Shown here: positions 10,501 through 22,500 of the stretch, piece after piece
How the letters are laid out: each line of letters starts with the position of its first letter
Numbering within the stretch: the first letter of the stretch is position 1
Assembly: GCA_964058805.1 (NCBI GenBank)
Contig: CAXKVV010001514.1
Span: 1 to 35,854 of the forward strand
Direction of reading: 5' to 3'
From: Schoenoplectus triqueter
Taxonomy: Eukaryota; Streptophyta; Magnoliopsida; Poales; Cyperaceae
Length of the DNA stretch: 35,854 bases
Position numbers and translations under genes: made by a program
The notes under the pieces: model-generated
What the model saw: the letters and a program-made list of their open reading frames with translations, nothing else
What the model was told of the DNA's origin: nothing
Database searches by the model: none

Positions 10501-13500
10501 TGATTGGTTTACCCATGTATATTTTGATTTCTTGTTTGATTAAATTATTCTATATTGGGAATTTTGCAGGGTTATAAGTAACATTTTCAAAGAGGTCGAT
10601 AATCAAATCAAGAATGACACTTTGATTAAGGAGCTGAAATTGAAATACCTACCTCACTTGTACAACAAATTTGTCAAATTGCTTGAATTCTTGGTATGAA
10701 TTCAAAATTAAAATTTTCCAGCCTATTTGATTGAACTCATCTTTGGATAGCATTTATAAATTCATCACATAATTTGTTATGGCAGAAAACAAATAACAAA
10801 GATGACAAGGATCAAGTTATCCTCCTCTTCCAAGATATGCTTGAGGTGGTCACAAGGGATATCATGGATGAACAACTCTCTGGGTACTTTTCCCTGTGTT
10901 TTCTGCATTCGGTAGTTATAATTAAATTCCTGAGATTATACAAACAAAAGATTCTATTAAAAAGTTATTCAATGGTTACAGCCTTCTGGATTCAGTACAA
11001 GGTGGTTCTAATAGAAGGCATGAGGGAATAACTCCTCTTGACCAGCAAGTTCAGCTTTTTACAGTAGGAATCAAGTTTCCAGTTGAAAACACAGAGGCAT
11101 GGAGAGAAAAGGTGACTGGTTTCTGCTCTCCTCTGGCAAATCATAATCAAATTTCACCTTTCGACTCTTAACTTTACATATTTATTCATTGATTTTCGTT
11201 TGGGCGATTGCAGATTAATAGGCTGTACCTACTATTGACTGAGAAGGAATCTGCTATGGATGTACCTGCAAACTTAGATGCACGGCGGCGAATATCTTTC
11301 TTTTCTAATTCACTTTTCATGGATATGCCCTATGCGCCTAAAGTCAGACACATGCTTTCTTTCTCGTAAGTTGGGCAAGCTGGTTTTATTGTTGGTAGTT
11401 CTTAAAGAGAGTTTCAACTTCAAATTTTCCCAAATTGGGGTAGGCTAGAAATGAAACCCAATCTGAAAGTATAAGATCAGAGATCTCAAATATCAATGAT
11501 AATGATGATGATAAATTTTCCGTGATAGAAACTAAAAAAAAATAAATTTGTTTTTGTGTGCAGTGTCTTAACTCCGTATTACAAGGAGGAAGTTCTATTC
11601 TCTCTTAAAGATTTAGAAGATGAAAATGAAGATGGTGTTTCTATCCTCTTCTACTTGCAGAAAATTTACCCTGGTATCTTTTTTGTCTTTATTGTCAGTT
11701 CAAACATCTCGAAACTTTTTGCTTCTCCTTATGTTTTGTGTTGTTGGTCTTATCTTGTTCTCCAGTATCATTTTGTTTAAATTCTGTATAGCTTACTATC
11801 TTTTTGTTTCATTATAGATGAATGGAATAACTTCCTAGAACGTGTTGGGTGCAAAAGTGAAGAGGAGCTGCGGCAGCATGCAAGTGATGACCCCAAGTTG
11901 GAAGAGGAGCTTTGCCTGTGGGCTTCTTATAGAGGCCAAACACTTACTCGCACCGGTAATTTTTTGGTATTTTTTTTCATGCACTGATATATCAGTGCAT
12001 TTAGTCAACGTGTTGATTTAATTAAATGTTTTCTTTGTTTTAATTTTTTCAGTCAGAGGAATGATGTACTACAGGAAAGCTTTGGTTCTTCAGGCTTTTC
12101 TTGACATGGCCAAAGAAGACGGTAATAACCTTTTCTATTTTATTGGGAGAAATAACATTCACTTAATACTTATAAAAAATATATATACAAATGACTTTTT
12201 ATCCAACTGAATTTAGAAAGCCTCCTTTAAAATACTTAGTAAATTAGAATTGTAGGGACTTCAATTATCATCGGATATTCATTTATAATATTTGGAAGCA
12301 ATTACCATTATTAGTTCCTTACAATGTTTTTCTTTTACAACACCAACAATAACAACAAAACCTTTAATCCCAAATAAATTGGGGACAATGTTTTTCTTTG
12401 CGCATGAATATATTTTTAGTTCCTTACAATGCTTTTCTTTGTGCATGGATGCATTTTTTCCCCTGTATTGTTAAGTGGTCCATTGTTAAGTCTTCTTTTT
12501 GTTTAGTCTTGAATAACAGATGGAATCATTAACACGATCAATCCTAAATAACCTGGGATATTTGTGCGGAAACATCAACTCCTTTTTTTTTTCTTTTCTA
12601 AAGAAAAAGGAAGGTAGTACAATTGCTTCCTTTAATTGATAAGTTCTGTTCCTCTTATTTTTAGATCTAATGGAGGGGTACAAAGCTATTGAGCTGACAT
12701 CTGAAGAGAACTCTAAAATGGGTCGGTCTCTGTGGACACAGTGTCAAGCTGTGGCTGACTTGAAGTTCACATATGTTGTTTCATGCCAACAATATGGTAT
12801 CCAGAAGCGTAGTGGTGATCAGCGGGCACAAGATATTTTGCAGCTTATGATCACGTAATCACTTCAGCTCTTGTTGCATACATATAACATATATCATACA
12901 TGGAAATAGTGCTCAATTTTTCTTTACTTATAAGTTGTGCAATTTTAATTTTCAATTAGAAATACTATATTTAGCCCCCAAGTTCTCGCCTCTTGAACAA
13001 TGCCCCCATTGTTTTTGGTCAACTTTTAGGGAAAAAAACTACTGAACAAGTGTGCATTATTGTGCAAAAAGAATAATTGAGCCAAAAAGGAAAAACTATT
13101 TTATTGAATAATGCTTTAGGCTTATGTAGAGCCTTTACGTTCTTGCATATAAGTCCTTAGACTTCTCTATATTCTCTATTTCCCAATAAGTCTTCAATTA
13201 AGATACAAATCTCAACACTCTTTTTCAAGATGGGTAAAAGATATCCACTAGATTTATCTTGTCATACAATCTAGAGAGATCTAATGAATTAAGTCCCTTA
13301 GTAAAATAGTCAGCCACTTAGTAGCTGCATGCTCAGCTCCCATGCAGCTCTAAAAGTCCACCGTTTAGTTTTTCCTTGATGATGAACCTATCTGTGCGTT
13401 CTGTTGCTGAGATGCAAAAAGCAAGAGGCACATGAATTTCGTTGAGACGCAAAAAGCAAGAGGCACATGAATTTCTTTTACATTTAAGTTCAATTTATGT

Positions 13501-16500
13501 AAATATTTAAATTTAATATGACTTTGATATATTTAGGCTCTTCAATTATAAATTTTATATGCTTTCAAAATATAATTTTGATGAAATATTAATAGAGAGG
13601 CAACAACAAAGTCTTTAATCTCAAATAAATTGGGTTTGGCTATAAATGAAACCCAATATGAAAGCATAAGATTAGAGATCTCAAATATCAATGATAATAA
13701 TGATGATGATTAAAAAAAATATTAATAAGTAAATAAATAAAATAAAAATAAATAAAAATGTGAATGATAATGATAATGATGATGATAATAATGATAATAA
13801 TGTTGATAATATGGTAATAATAATAATAAAATAGTACAATAAACCTACATTATAAAGTATATTTCTAAATCTTTAATTCTAAACACTAAATTCTAAAATT
13901 TAAGAATTAAAAAACTAAGAATCTAAATTCTATAACTCTATTATTAGACTCTAACTTCTAAATTATGGTTCTAATACATGAATCGCCGTCCTCTAAGCAC
14001 TCCTAAATAAACAAAATAAAAATAAATAAAAATGTGAATGATAATGATAATGATGATGATAATAATGTTGATAATATGCTAATAATAATAATAAAATAGT
14101 ACAATAAACCTACATTATAAAGTATATTTCTAAATCTTTAATTCTAAACACTAAATTCTAAAATTTAAGAATTAAAAAACTAAGAATCTGAAGTCTATAA
14201 CTCTATTATTAGACTCTAACTTCTAAATTATGGTTCTAATACATGAATCGCCGTATTCTAAGCACTCCTATCCAAAGTAAAATCTTTGGATATATTCTAT
14301 TTCTTCAAATCCCTTTTTATGGTTTCCTCCCATGTCAGTCTCGGTCAACCTCTTCCGTTTTTTGTGTTTTCTGGACGACGTAAAATATCACCGCGTACTG
14401 GTGCCTCAGATGACCTTTGACCAAACCATCGCAAACAGTGTTGGATAAGCTTCTTTTGAATTGGTGCTACTCTAAATTTGTTCCGTATATCATCATTTCT
14501 GATTCGATCTCGCGTTGCGTGGTCGTGTTGCATTTCAGTTGCACTCATCTTTTAAATGTGTTGTCTTTTTGTAGCCTAGTATTCTGTATCATACATCATC
14601 GCAGATCTAATCGTCGTCGTATAGAACTTGCTTTTTAGTTTATAACAAGATCTTATCACAGAGAATATCAGATATTTGTCGTCATTTCATCTATCCGGCT
14701 CTTATTCTATGACTAACATCTCCATCGATCTCTCCGTCACTCTGAACATCGATTTTAAATATCAAAATGTGTCATTTATAGGTACTACTTGTTCGTCTAA
14801 ACTTACATCTCCATTATCCGAGTTATCCCGCTGAACTAATATATTTGATTTTAGTCCTACTAAGTATAAAATCTTTCGATTCTAAAGTGTTTCCACATCT
14901 CTAGTTTTCGATCAACAAAATGCAATTTTGATGAAATATTAATAGAGAGGCAACAAAATAAAAACAAAATATGAAAATTTAAAAGAAAGAATATTAAAAA
15001 TCCTGTGATATCCTTTTAAAAATAAATATTATGTATTGTTTTTAGATTAAAAGTTTTTGAACTATCATAATATATAGTATATATCAAATAATAATTAAAT
15101 AATAAATTAATAATTAAATCTGTCATTATAGTAGGTAAATAAATTAACTTTATTTAGAAATTTGATGAGACAATGAGTAATATTTTGAATATTAAATTGC
15201 AATGCAATTTTCAATCGCGTATTTTGCTTTTTTTAAAATGAAATTCAAGTATATTATATATGTTTTGTTTCCTAAATGATAATGCTTTTCAATTTTAAAC
15301 TTCATATTGCCTTCAATATACAATTTTGACGGAATATTAATAGAGAAGACAACAAAATAAAAAATATAAAAAATAAAAAGAAAGAATATTAAAATTTTTA
15401 TCATATCTTGGTGTAAATATTATATATTAAAAGTTTTTGATTAAAAGTTTTTGAAATATTATATATTGTTTTAGATTAAAAGTTTTTGAAATATTATATA
15501 TTGTTTTAGATTAAAATTTTTTGAATTATCATAATATACAATGTACTAAACAATAATTAAATAACAAATTAATAATCAAAATCTATTACTATAGCATGTA
15601 AATAAATTAACTTTACTTTATTTAGAAATTTGGTGAGATGATGAGTAATATTTAGAATATTAAATTGCAATACGATCTATCAATTGCATATTTTGCTTTC
15701 TTTGAAATGAAATTCAATATTCTAAGATATTTTATATTATTTAAAAATAAAAATAAAATTTTGACTGAATATTAATAGAGAAGGCAACAAAAGAAAAAAT
15801 ATGAAAAATAAAAAGAAAGAATATTAAAAATCTTATCATACCTTGTTATAAATATCATATATTGCTTTACATTAAAAGTTTTTGAACTATCATAATATAT
15901 AATGTACTAAACAATAATTAAATAACAAATTAATAATCAAATCTATTATTATAGCATGTAAATAAACTAACTTTAATTTATTTAGAAATTTGATGAGACG
16001 ATGAGTAGTATTTAGAATATTAAATTGCAATACGATCTTTGAATTGTATATTTTGCTTTCTTTGAAATGAAATTCAAGTACATTATATGTTTTGTATTCT
16101 TAGATATTTTATATTATTTAAAAATAAAAATAAAGTTGATGATAATTCATTTCTGTTATCAATTTTGTTCTTATCAAGAATTTTATTATACTAATTATTT
16201 CAAATAGAATTATGCGCCTTATATTACTCAGACGCTTTTTTGTGGCTTTTTGCGTCTCAAACTATTTCAACCATTCAACCATTTACATATTGACTGTGTC
16301 TTTCTCTTTTGACTACCTTCTACGGTATTGTAGCGTGGCTAGGTTAAACCTGGCTCCAATATCAAAATGATTAATTGAGCAAAAGAAAAAAGAGAAAAAA
16401 ACTGTTTTATTGAATAATGCTTCAGGTTTATACAGAGCCTTTACATTTTTTGCATATTAAGTTCTGTATATTCTCTAATTCCCAATAAGTCTCCAATTTG

Positions 16501-19500
16501 GACCAATAGTTGAAGAGAAATTCCGATAGGAAGTAGTGCTTTCTAGCAAAAGACCATGAGCGAATCTGGCACATAGATATTGACTACTAGATAGCCCCTA
16601 AAAATGCAAATTTGCTAACACATTGAAAACCGATATATGTTTTCTCTCTCTTAAGGTATGTGGCCCTTTTTTGTTAATATACACTCTTTACGAGAGGGCT
16701 GTCTCATTCACCTTCTGAGAATCAGTTAAGGATCTTTTTTAGAGAATTAGTTTTTTTGTCTCTTCAAAGCTTTTAGGTTGTTTAGATCGGAAGTGCGTTC
16801 TGAGGGTTTTAACAAAAGGTCTTTAACGGAGGTTCTAGTTCTAGTATTTTGAGTTATTTTCTGGTTGAGGCGAGTGCCGATTGAGCGAACCCGCGACTTT
16901 TCTTTTCAAAGGAAAATGAACATAAATCTACTGATGTTTGAGGTTACCTTCCCTTTTCTTTTTTTTTGGCTTACCTTTTATTTTATTTTCTTTATTGGTT
17001 ATTTTCTTTTAGAAAAGGATAAAAAGTTAAGAAAAGAGAAGTATTCCATAAAGCGACTCTACTCATCAGACGGAGTGGAAGCGAGCTAAGAAAAATTTGG
17101 TGACCTTATGAGGGTTTTACCTCGAAAAAGTGAGCCAATACAACAACACAAGCCTATAACTAGATACAGTTTTGGCGACCCCCTCAAAACGAGGGATAGC
17201 GAGCCAATACCACTCCAATAAGTTCCTCTTGAAACGGGGGGTCCTAGCGGAACGTTGGCGCCCCTCCCGGTGGAAGTGAGCGACCAGGACGCTGGTGCCT
17301 CTTCGGTGGGTGTGAGCGGGCCAAGCAGAACACTAGTGCCCCTCCCAATTTTTCTCTAAAAAAGTAAGTGGTTGGGCGCTTCGCTCACGTAGATGCGATT
17401 TATTTCTGTCCCTCCCACTTTTCTTAACTGGCTCTCACCATGAGCAATGCAAGCATCACTTGCTACCTTTCTAGTTTGGAGCCATGATAACAGCAGACAC
17501 CATTAAAGAAACGTATTCAAATAATACTGCCTACTACCCACGTACCACACGGTGCTCACCTAGGTCCAATAGATTTCCCTGAGACCGGTCCTTGCCTCGT
17601 CCTTTAATCCCTCACCGTTCGTCATCCTACTAGTTCTCCGTCTTGTGCGGATGGGGTAATCAGGCGCTCCTACAGATAGGATGGATGGGGTACCTACTTT
17701 CTACCTTCTAAAGATTAAAAGATTTGGCCCTAGAATCGTATATAAGAGCAAACTTAAACTGAGTCTAGTATTATGGCAATTAAAACCTGTCAAGTGGAAA
17801 ATATAAAAATGAAGGAGATAGCATGGAACATGAAAAAAAAATTATATCGGTACCATCAGTCCACCATCACAATTTACTCGGACCATAGATCCAGTTTAGT
17901 TTGCTCTGAGCAAAGTTTTGGTTCTCTCCAGGTGTACGCACGATAGTGAATTGATAAAAGATAGATGAACAATTATGTCTTTTTTGTTTACATTTTGCGA
18001 AACATGAAGAGAGAGCATAACAGGAGACTGAGTTGACTGGAAGAGGAGACTGAGGCTTTTGCCAGGAAAGGGAAACAGAGAAGTTACAATTAATGGAAGC
18101 GATCCGTTAGAGTTATATCTAGAGCTGTTGAAAGCATGATTTATAGCACAAATCAAGCGATTCAGATTGCATAGTGCACCAGCCCTTATAATATTCTCAT
18201 ATACAATTACCATAACCTCACTGCGTAATTGCGTATATATTTGTCAAGACTTTCAGTTTTGTAACCACAAAGGCACAAACAGACACAACATTGATCGACA
18301 CATTCCTTGATTCCCTAAATCAGAAACAGACAAGAGCATCCATTTGGCCATATGAGCGGGTCCCACATTTCTCATTAGCAATGGTGGTTACATAAGCCCT
18401 AGCTAGCTAGAACACAACAAACTACAAAAACATAACATGAAGAAGAAAAAATTAAGATATTTGACCTGCCCACATTACTCAACTCAATGGCCTTTTGGAC
18501 CCGGTTAGGATCCCGTCCTTCCTCTCGTCCCGCTCTCTTACAGACATTGTTCCATTGGGCCCCACAAATTCAGATGTCACAGCAGCTACTTCTGAATGAT
18601 GCTCCTGTTCCCTTCTGCCTTACACCAACTCCTTTTTTGTTATAAGAAACCTCCTTATCAGCTGATCTCAATAGGTCTTTGTCGTCTATTTTACGGCGAT
18701 CATCATTGACATCATCAATGGAGGGACGCCCTCTTTTGCTCCATTTCTGTTGAACCTTCAAATCATAGCGGACTGCTCATTGTGGGAGCATATCGAATAC
18801 ATCATGGCGGATGATAGCTTAGATTCACTCTAGCATTAGCATTTGTATAGACTTTGTACCATTTTTCTGTTTTCACAGCTGGCTGGCATGAAGCGTATTT
18901 CTTAGAAATATACTAGGTTAGCTCTTCATAGCCAGCTGGCACACATGTACATATCTTTTATTTACTTTAATGAAAAATTAGTAGGCATTTTGCCTACTAA
19001 AAAAATAAAGATACGAAACTCAACAGTGCAATAGTCAATTGTGCATTTTAAATCTCAGAACATCTTGGTATTGATCATAGATGTGTAGTTGCTCTTTTTT
19101 TCTTTCTTTTTTTTTCCAATTTTTGGTAAGGTAAGTAGTTTGTACATGTACAAAGAACAATTTGTAAACCTTTTAATGTTTCTTTAATAATGCTTGTAAC
19201 CCTATTCTTTTGTTTTATCTGGCCAGATATCCTTCACTACGCGTTGCTTATATTGATGAGGTTGAGCTGCCTAGCAAGGATAAGTCCAAAAAGATAGACA
19301 AGGTTTATTACTCTTGCCTTGTCAAAGCCACTGTTAGCGCCAAACCTGATGACTCGGCAGATCCTGTTCAAAATCTTGATCAGGTAAAACAAAACCTCCC
19401 AAGCAATGTATAGATTTTTCTTGTCTCATTTTTATGTGTAGCATAAACTTTGTTTTGTTTGTAAAATATATGTAGGTGATTTATAAAATCAAGCTGCCTG

Positions 19501-22500
19501 GCCCTGCTATACTGGGTGAGGGAAAGCCTGAAAATCAGAACCATGCTATTATTTTCACAAGAGGTGAAGGTCTTCAGGCCATTGATATGAACCAGGTGAA
19601 CTTTCCTTTTCCCATATATTCTTTGTTACTTTGTCACTTCAAAGTTAAACTGACAGAGTAAACTTTGGAGCAAACAGGAGCACTACATGGAGGAGGCATT
19701 TAAAATGAGAAATCTTATGCAAGAATTTCTGAAGATGCATGACGGTGTTAGATATCCCTCAATACTTGGTGTAAGAGAACATATTTTCACTGGAAGGTAT
19801 TGTTGTTTGTTATACTATTTTTCATTTTTTAGTCAAGAACTAAAATAATAAATTTGCTGGGGCACTCTTTTCTTGAGTTGCATCCAAATAATTACTGTCT
19901 TGTTTGATTGCATTGTTGTTTCATGTGCAGTGTTTCTTCTCTTGCGTGGTTCATGTCAAATCAGGAGACCAGTTTTGTGACTATTGCCCAGCGTGTTCTT
20001 GCCAACCCTCTTAGGTCATTTTTTTTCTTTCTGTTGTGATATCTTCATTTTTTATTCATTTCTTACTTTTCTAATTTTCAATACCCGGAATATAAAGCCA
20101 AGACAATGTTACCATGTGGCTGAATTTTTATTTATATAGTCTCTCTCATGACAGTGTCCTTATTTTCCTATTTCTGAATTTCATTGTGGAGTTTCAGAAT
20201 TTTTTTTCTGATCATTTGCAGGGTGCGATTTCACTATGGCCATCCTGATGTCTTTGATCGGCTTTTTCACCTAACAAGGGGTGGTGTTAGCAAGGCATCA
20301 AAGATTATTAATCTGAGCGAGGATATATTTGCTGGTATGTTGAAAGTTACCTTGCTGTCTATGGTGAAAATATAGTTTCTTCTTCATATTCACAATTATG
20401 CATGTGGTCTTCCCTATGGTCTTAAATAAGCATCCGCGTGAGATGCTTAATTGTTTTACAGTATATGGCTTGGTCAACTTTTTTTTTTCAAAATGAATTT
20501 TGATTCTTATTCGTGCTGTATCATAGGTTACAACTCAACATTGCGTGAAGGGAATGTAACACACCATGAATACATGCAAGTGGGAAAAGGCCGTGATGTG
20601 GGTCTGAACCAGATCTCGCTTTTTGAGGCAAAAATTGCAAATGGTAATGGTGAACAGACTCTCAGCCGTGATATCTATCGTCTGGGTCACCGCTTTGATT
20701 TCTTCAGGATGCTTTCCTGTTACTTCACCACCGTTGGCTTCTACTTTAGCACCATGGTGCAACTCTTTTTCTATTCCTATAATATGGGAATTTTAAACAA
20801 GTTAGTAACATTGGCAAATACTGGTCCATTGGTGTTAATTTTGTGCATCTTTTAATGGGATGTGATGACCTTTCTTTTGGTTTTGTATTTGTTGCAGTTT
20901 TTTAAATTATTTCCCCCAAATTTAGGAGGAAGCTGCTTGGAGCACCTCTCTGAGCAATTTTGAAGCCAGTCCATTATAAAGTATTTGATATTGCTTCCGT
21001 TGTTGTATGCATTCACACATTTTCTTTTGTATTGGCAGATAACTGTCTTGACAGTCTATGTGTTCCTGTACGGGCGGTTGTACCTGGTGCTGAGTGGTCT
21101 AGACAAGGCCCTTGCCACAGGACGCCGTTTCATTCACAATGAACCCCTCCAGGTTGCACTTGCTTCGCAATCCTTTGTGCAGCTTGGCTTCCTCATGGCC
21201 CTCCCTATGATGATGGAGATCGGCCTTGAGCGTGGCTTTCGCACAGCTCTCAGCGATTTCATTCTCATGCAGCTTCAACTTGCTTCTGTCTTCTTCACCT
21301 TCTCTCTAGGTATCAACATTGGTCTTGTTTCAGTCTTCAATTCATGGCTCATTTTATCTCATTTCATATCATACAACAAACATTATTCGAGCAGTCCTGT
21401 CTTTTATAGATGCCTTCCGCTTTCATAATCAGGAAGACAGTACTACATCTTAATTATATAGCTTAATAACAAAAAGGGCACACTGCACAACATCTTGCAT
21501 ACAGTACAGAGCATACAGTACAGAGAGTTAAATGAAGTTTTTTAACTCCTCACTGTTAGTATGGATTTCATTAGATCTTCCCGTGATGATCTGGTCCATC
21601 TTTTACCAGATTGCATGGTCCAGATTAAACCTGATGTGTCACGGGCTGAGTGGTCAGGCAATCAGGATCAACCTGATTATCTGAACCATACAATCAAGTT
21701 GGATGGCCCACATCAACCTATGACTATCTGAATCTGTGCAGTTGGAGGGTATGCCAACTTGAGTTACAATGGTACTAGGATATACACAATCCTACATGAA
21801 AAGGGAGAAAATTATCTCACAACCAAACAAGCACTTTTTCGTGGTTGGGATCACACCTTAACTGCCTCCAAATTATCTCAGGTACAAAAACTCACTACTA
21901 TGGCCGAACGCTACTCCATGGTGGTGCCGAGTACCGTGCAACAGGTCGTGGGTTTGTGGTGTTTCATGCCAAATTTGCTGAGAATTACCGTCTATACTCG
22001 CGTAGCCATTTTGTTAAGGGAATTGAGCTCATGATACTCCTTGTGGTATATGAGATTTTTGGGCAGTCATACCGAAGTGCAATACCATACCTCTTCATAA
22101 CTGCTTCAATGTGGTTCATGGTTGGCACATGGCTGTTTGCTCCATTTTTGTTCAACCCATCAGGGTTTGAGTGGCAGAAAATTGTTGATGACTGGGCAGA
22201 CTGGAACAAGTGGATCAGCAATCGGGGTGGTATTGGTGTGCCTTCTGAGAATAGTTGGGAGTCATGGTGGGAGAAGGAGCACGAGCACCTGAAACATTCT
22301 GGAAAAAGAGGCACCATTGTCGAAATATTGCTCTCACTTCGATTTTTCATTTACCAGTATGGATTGGTTTATCACTTGAACATCACAAAGAAGACCAAGA
22401 GTGTTCTGGTGATTCTCATCTTTTATTTTATTCCTTCCTTTAAATTACCATTTGATTTTTTACTTGCGGCTTTTGTTGATTAAATTGTTGTTGAAACTTG

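Larger units (their letters stand above)
8944..12854 (+). other. CalS exons 21-32: first half of the cytosolic catalytic loop
   Basis: Exons: 8944-9078, 9333-9430, 9527-9614, 9829-9989, 10570-10693, 10786-10883, 10982-11111, 11214-11365, 11564-11673, 11818-11955, 12053-12121, 12665-12854 (residues 765-1262). The start of the GT48 glucan synthase domain lies here. Conserved landmarks: [113 protein letters not shown] and [12 protein letters not shown]. Exon 32 ends in the split codon of LMIT, which reads directly into YPSLRVAY of exon 33 across the 6.4-kb intron. Confidence 0.93.
13070..16517 (-). mobile_element. Degenerate Ty1/copia element filling the centre of CalS intron 32
   Basis: Two diverged direct repeats of about 148 bp (about 13070-13217 and 16368-16515) share TTTTATTGAATAATGC, AGAGCCTTTAC and TTCCCAATAAGTCT. 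Next to the left copy on the minus strand is the end of a copia RNase H (13225-13403). Next to the right copy, plus-strand CCTGGCTCCAATATCA (about 16349-16364) is a mutated primer-binding site for initiator tRNA-Met. The left copy is therefore the 3' LTR and the element is antisense to CalS. Most of pol is gone; the space between holds a tandem array and a nested LINE. Confidence 0.7.

Noticed and set aside
11674..11817. U12-type intron 29 (donor GTATCTTTT)
   Set aside because: The donor differs from GTATCCTTT and no TTCCTTAAC branch site lies near the acceptor. An ordinary U2 intron is more likely.
17896..18213. Minus-strand frame of 105 codons in intron 32
   Set aside because: No motif, no splice context and ordinary length for chance; kept only as unrecognised sequence.
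21985..22350. Minus-strand frame of 121 codons over CalS exon 40
   Set aside because: Antisense shadow of a long conserved coding exon.
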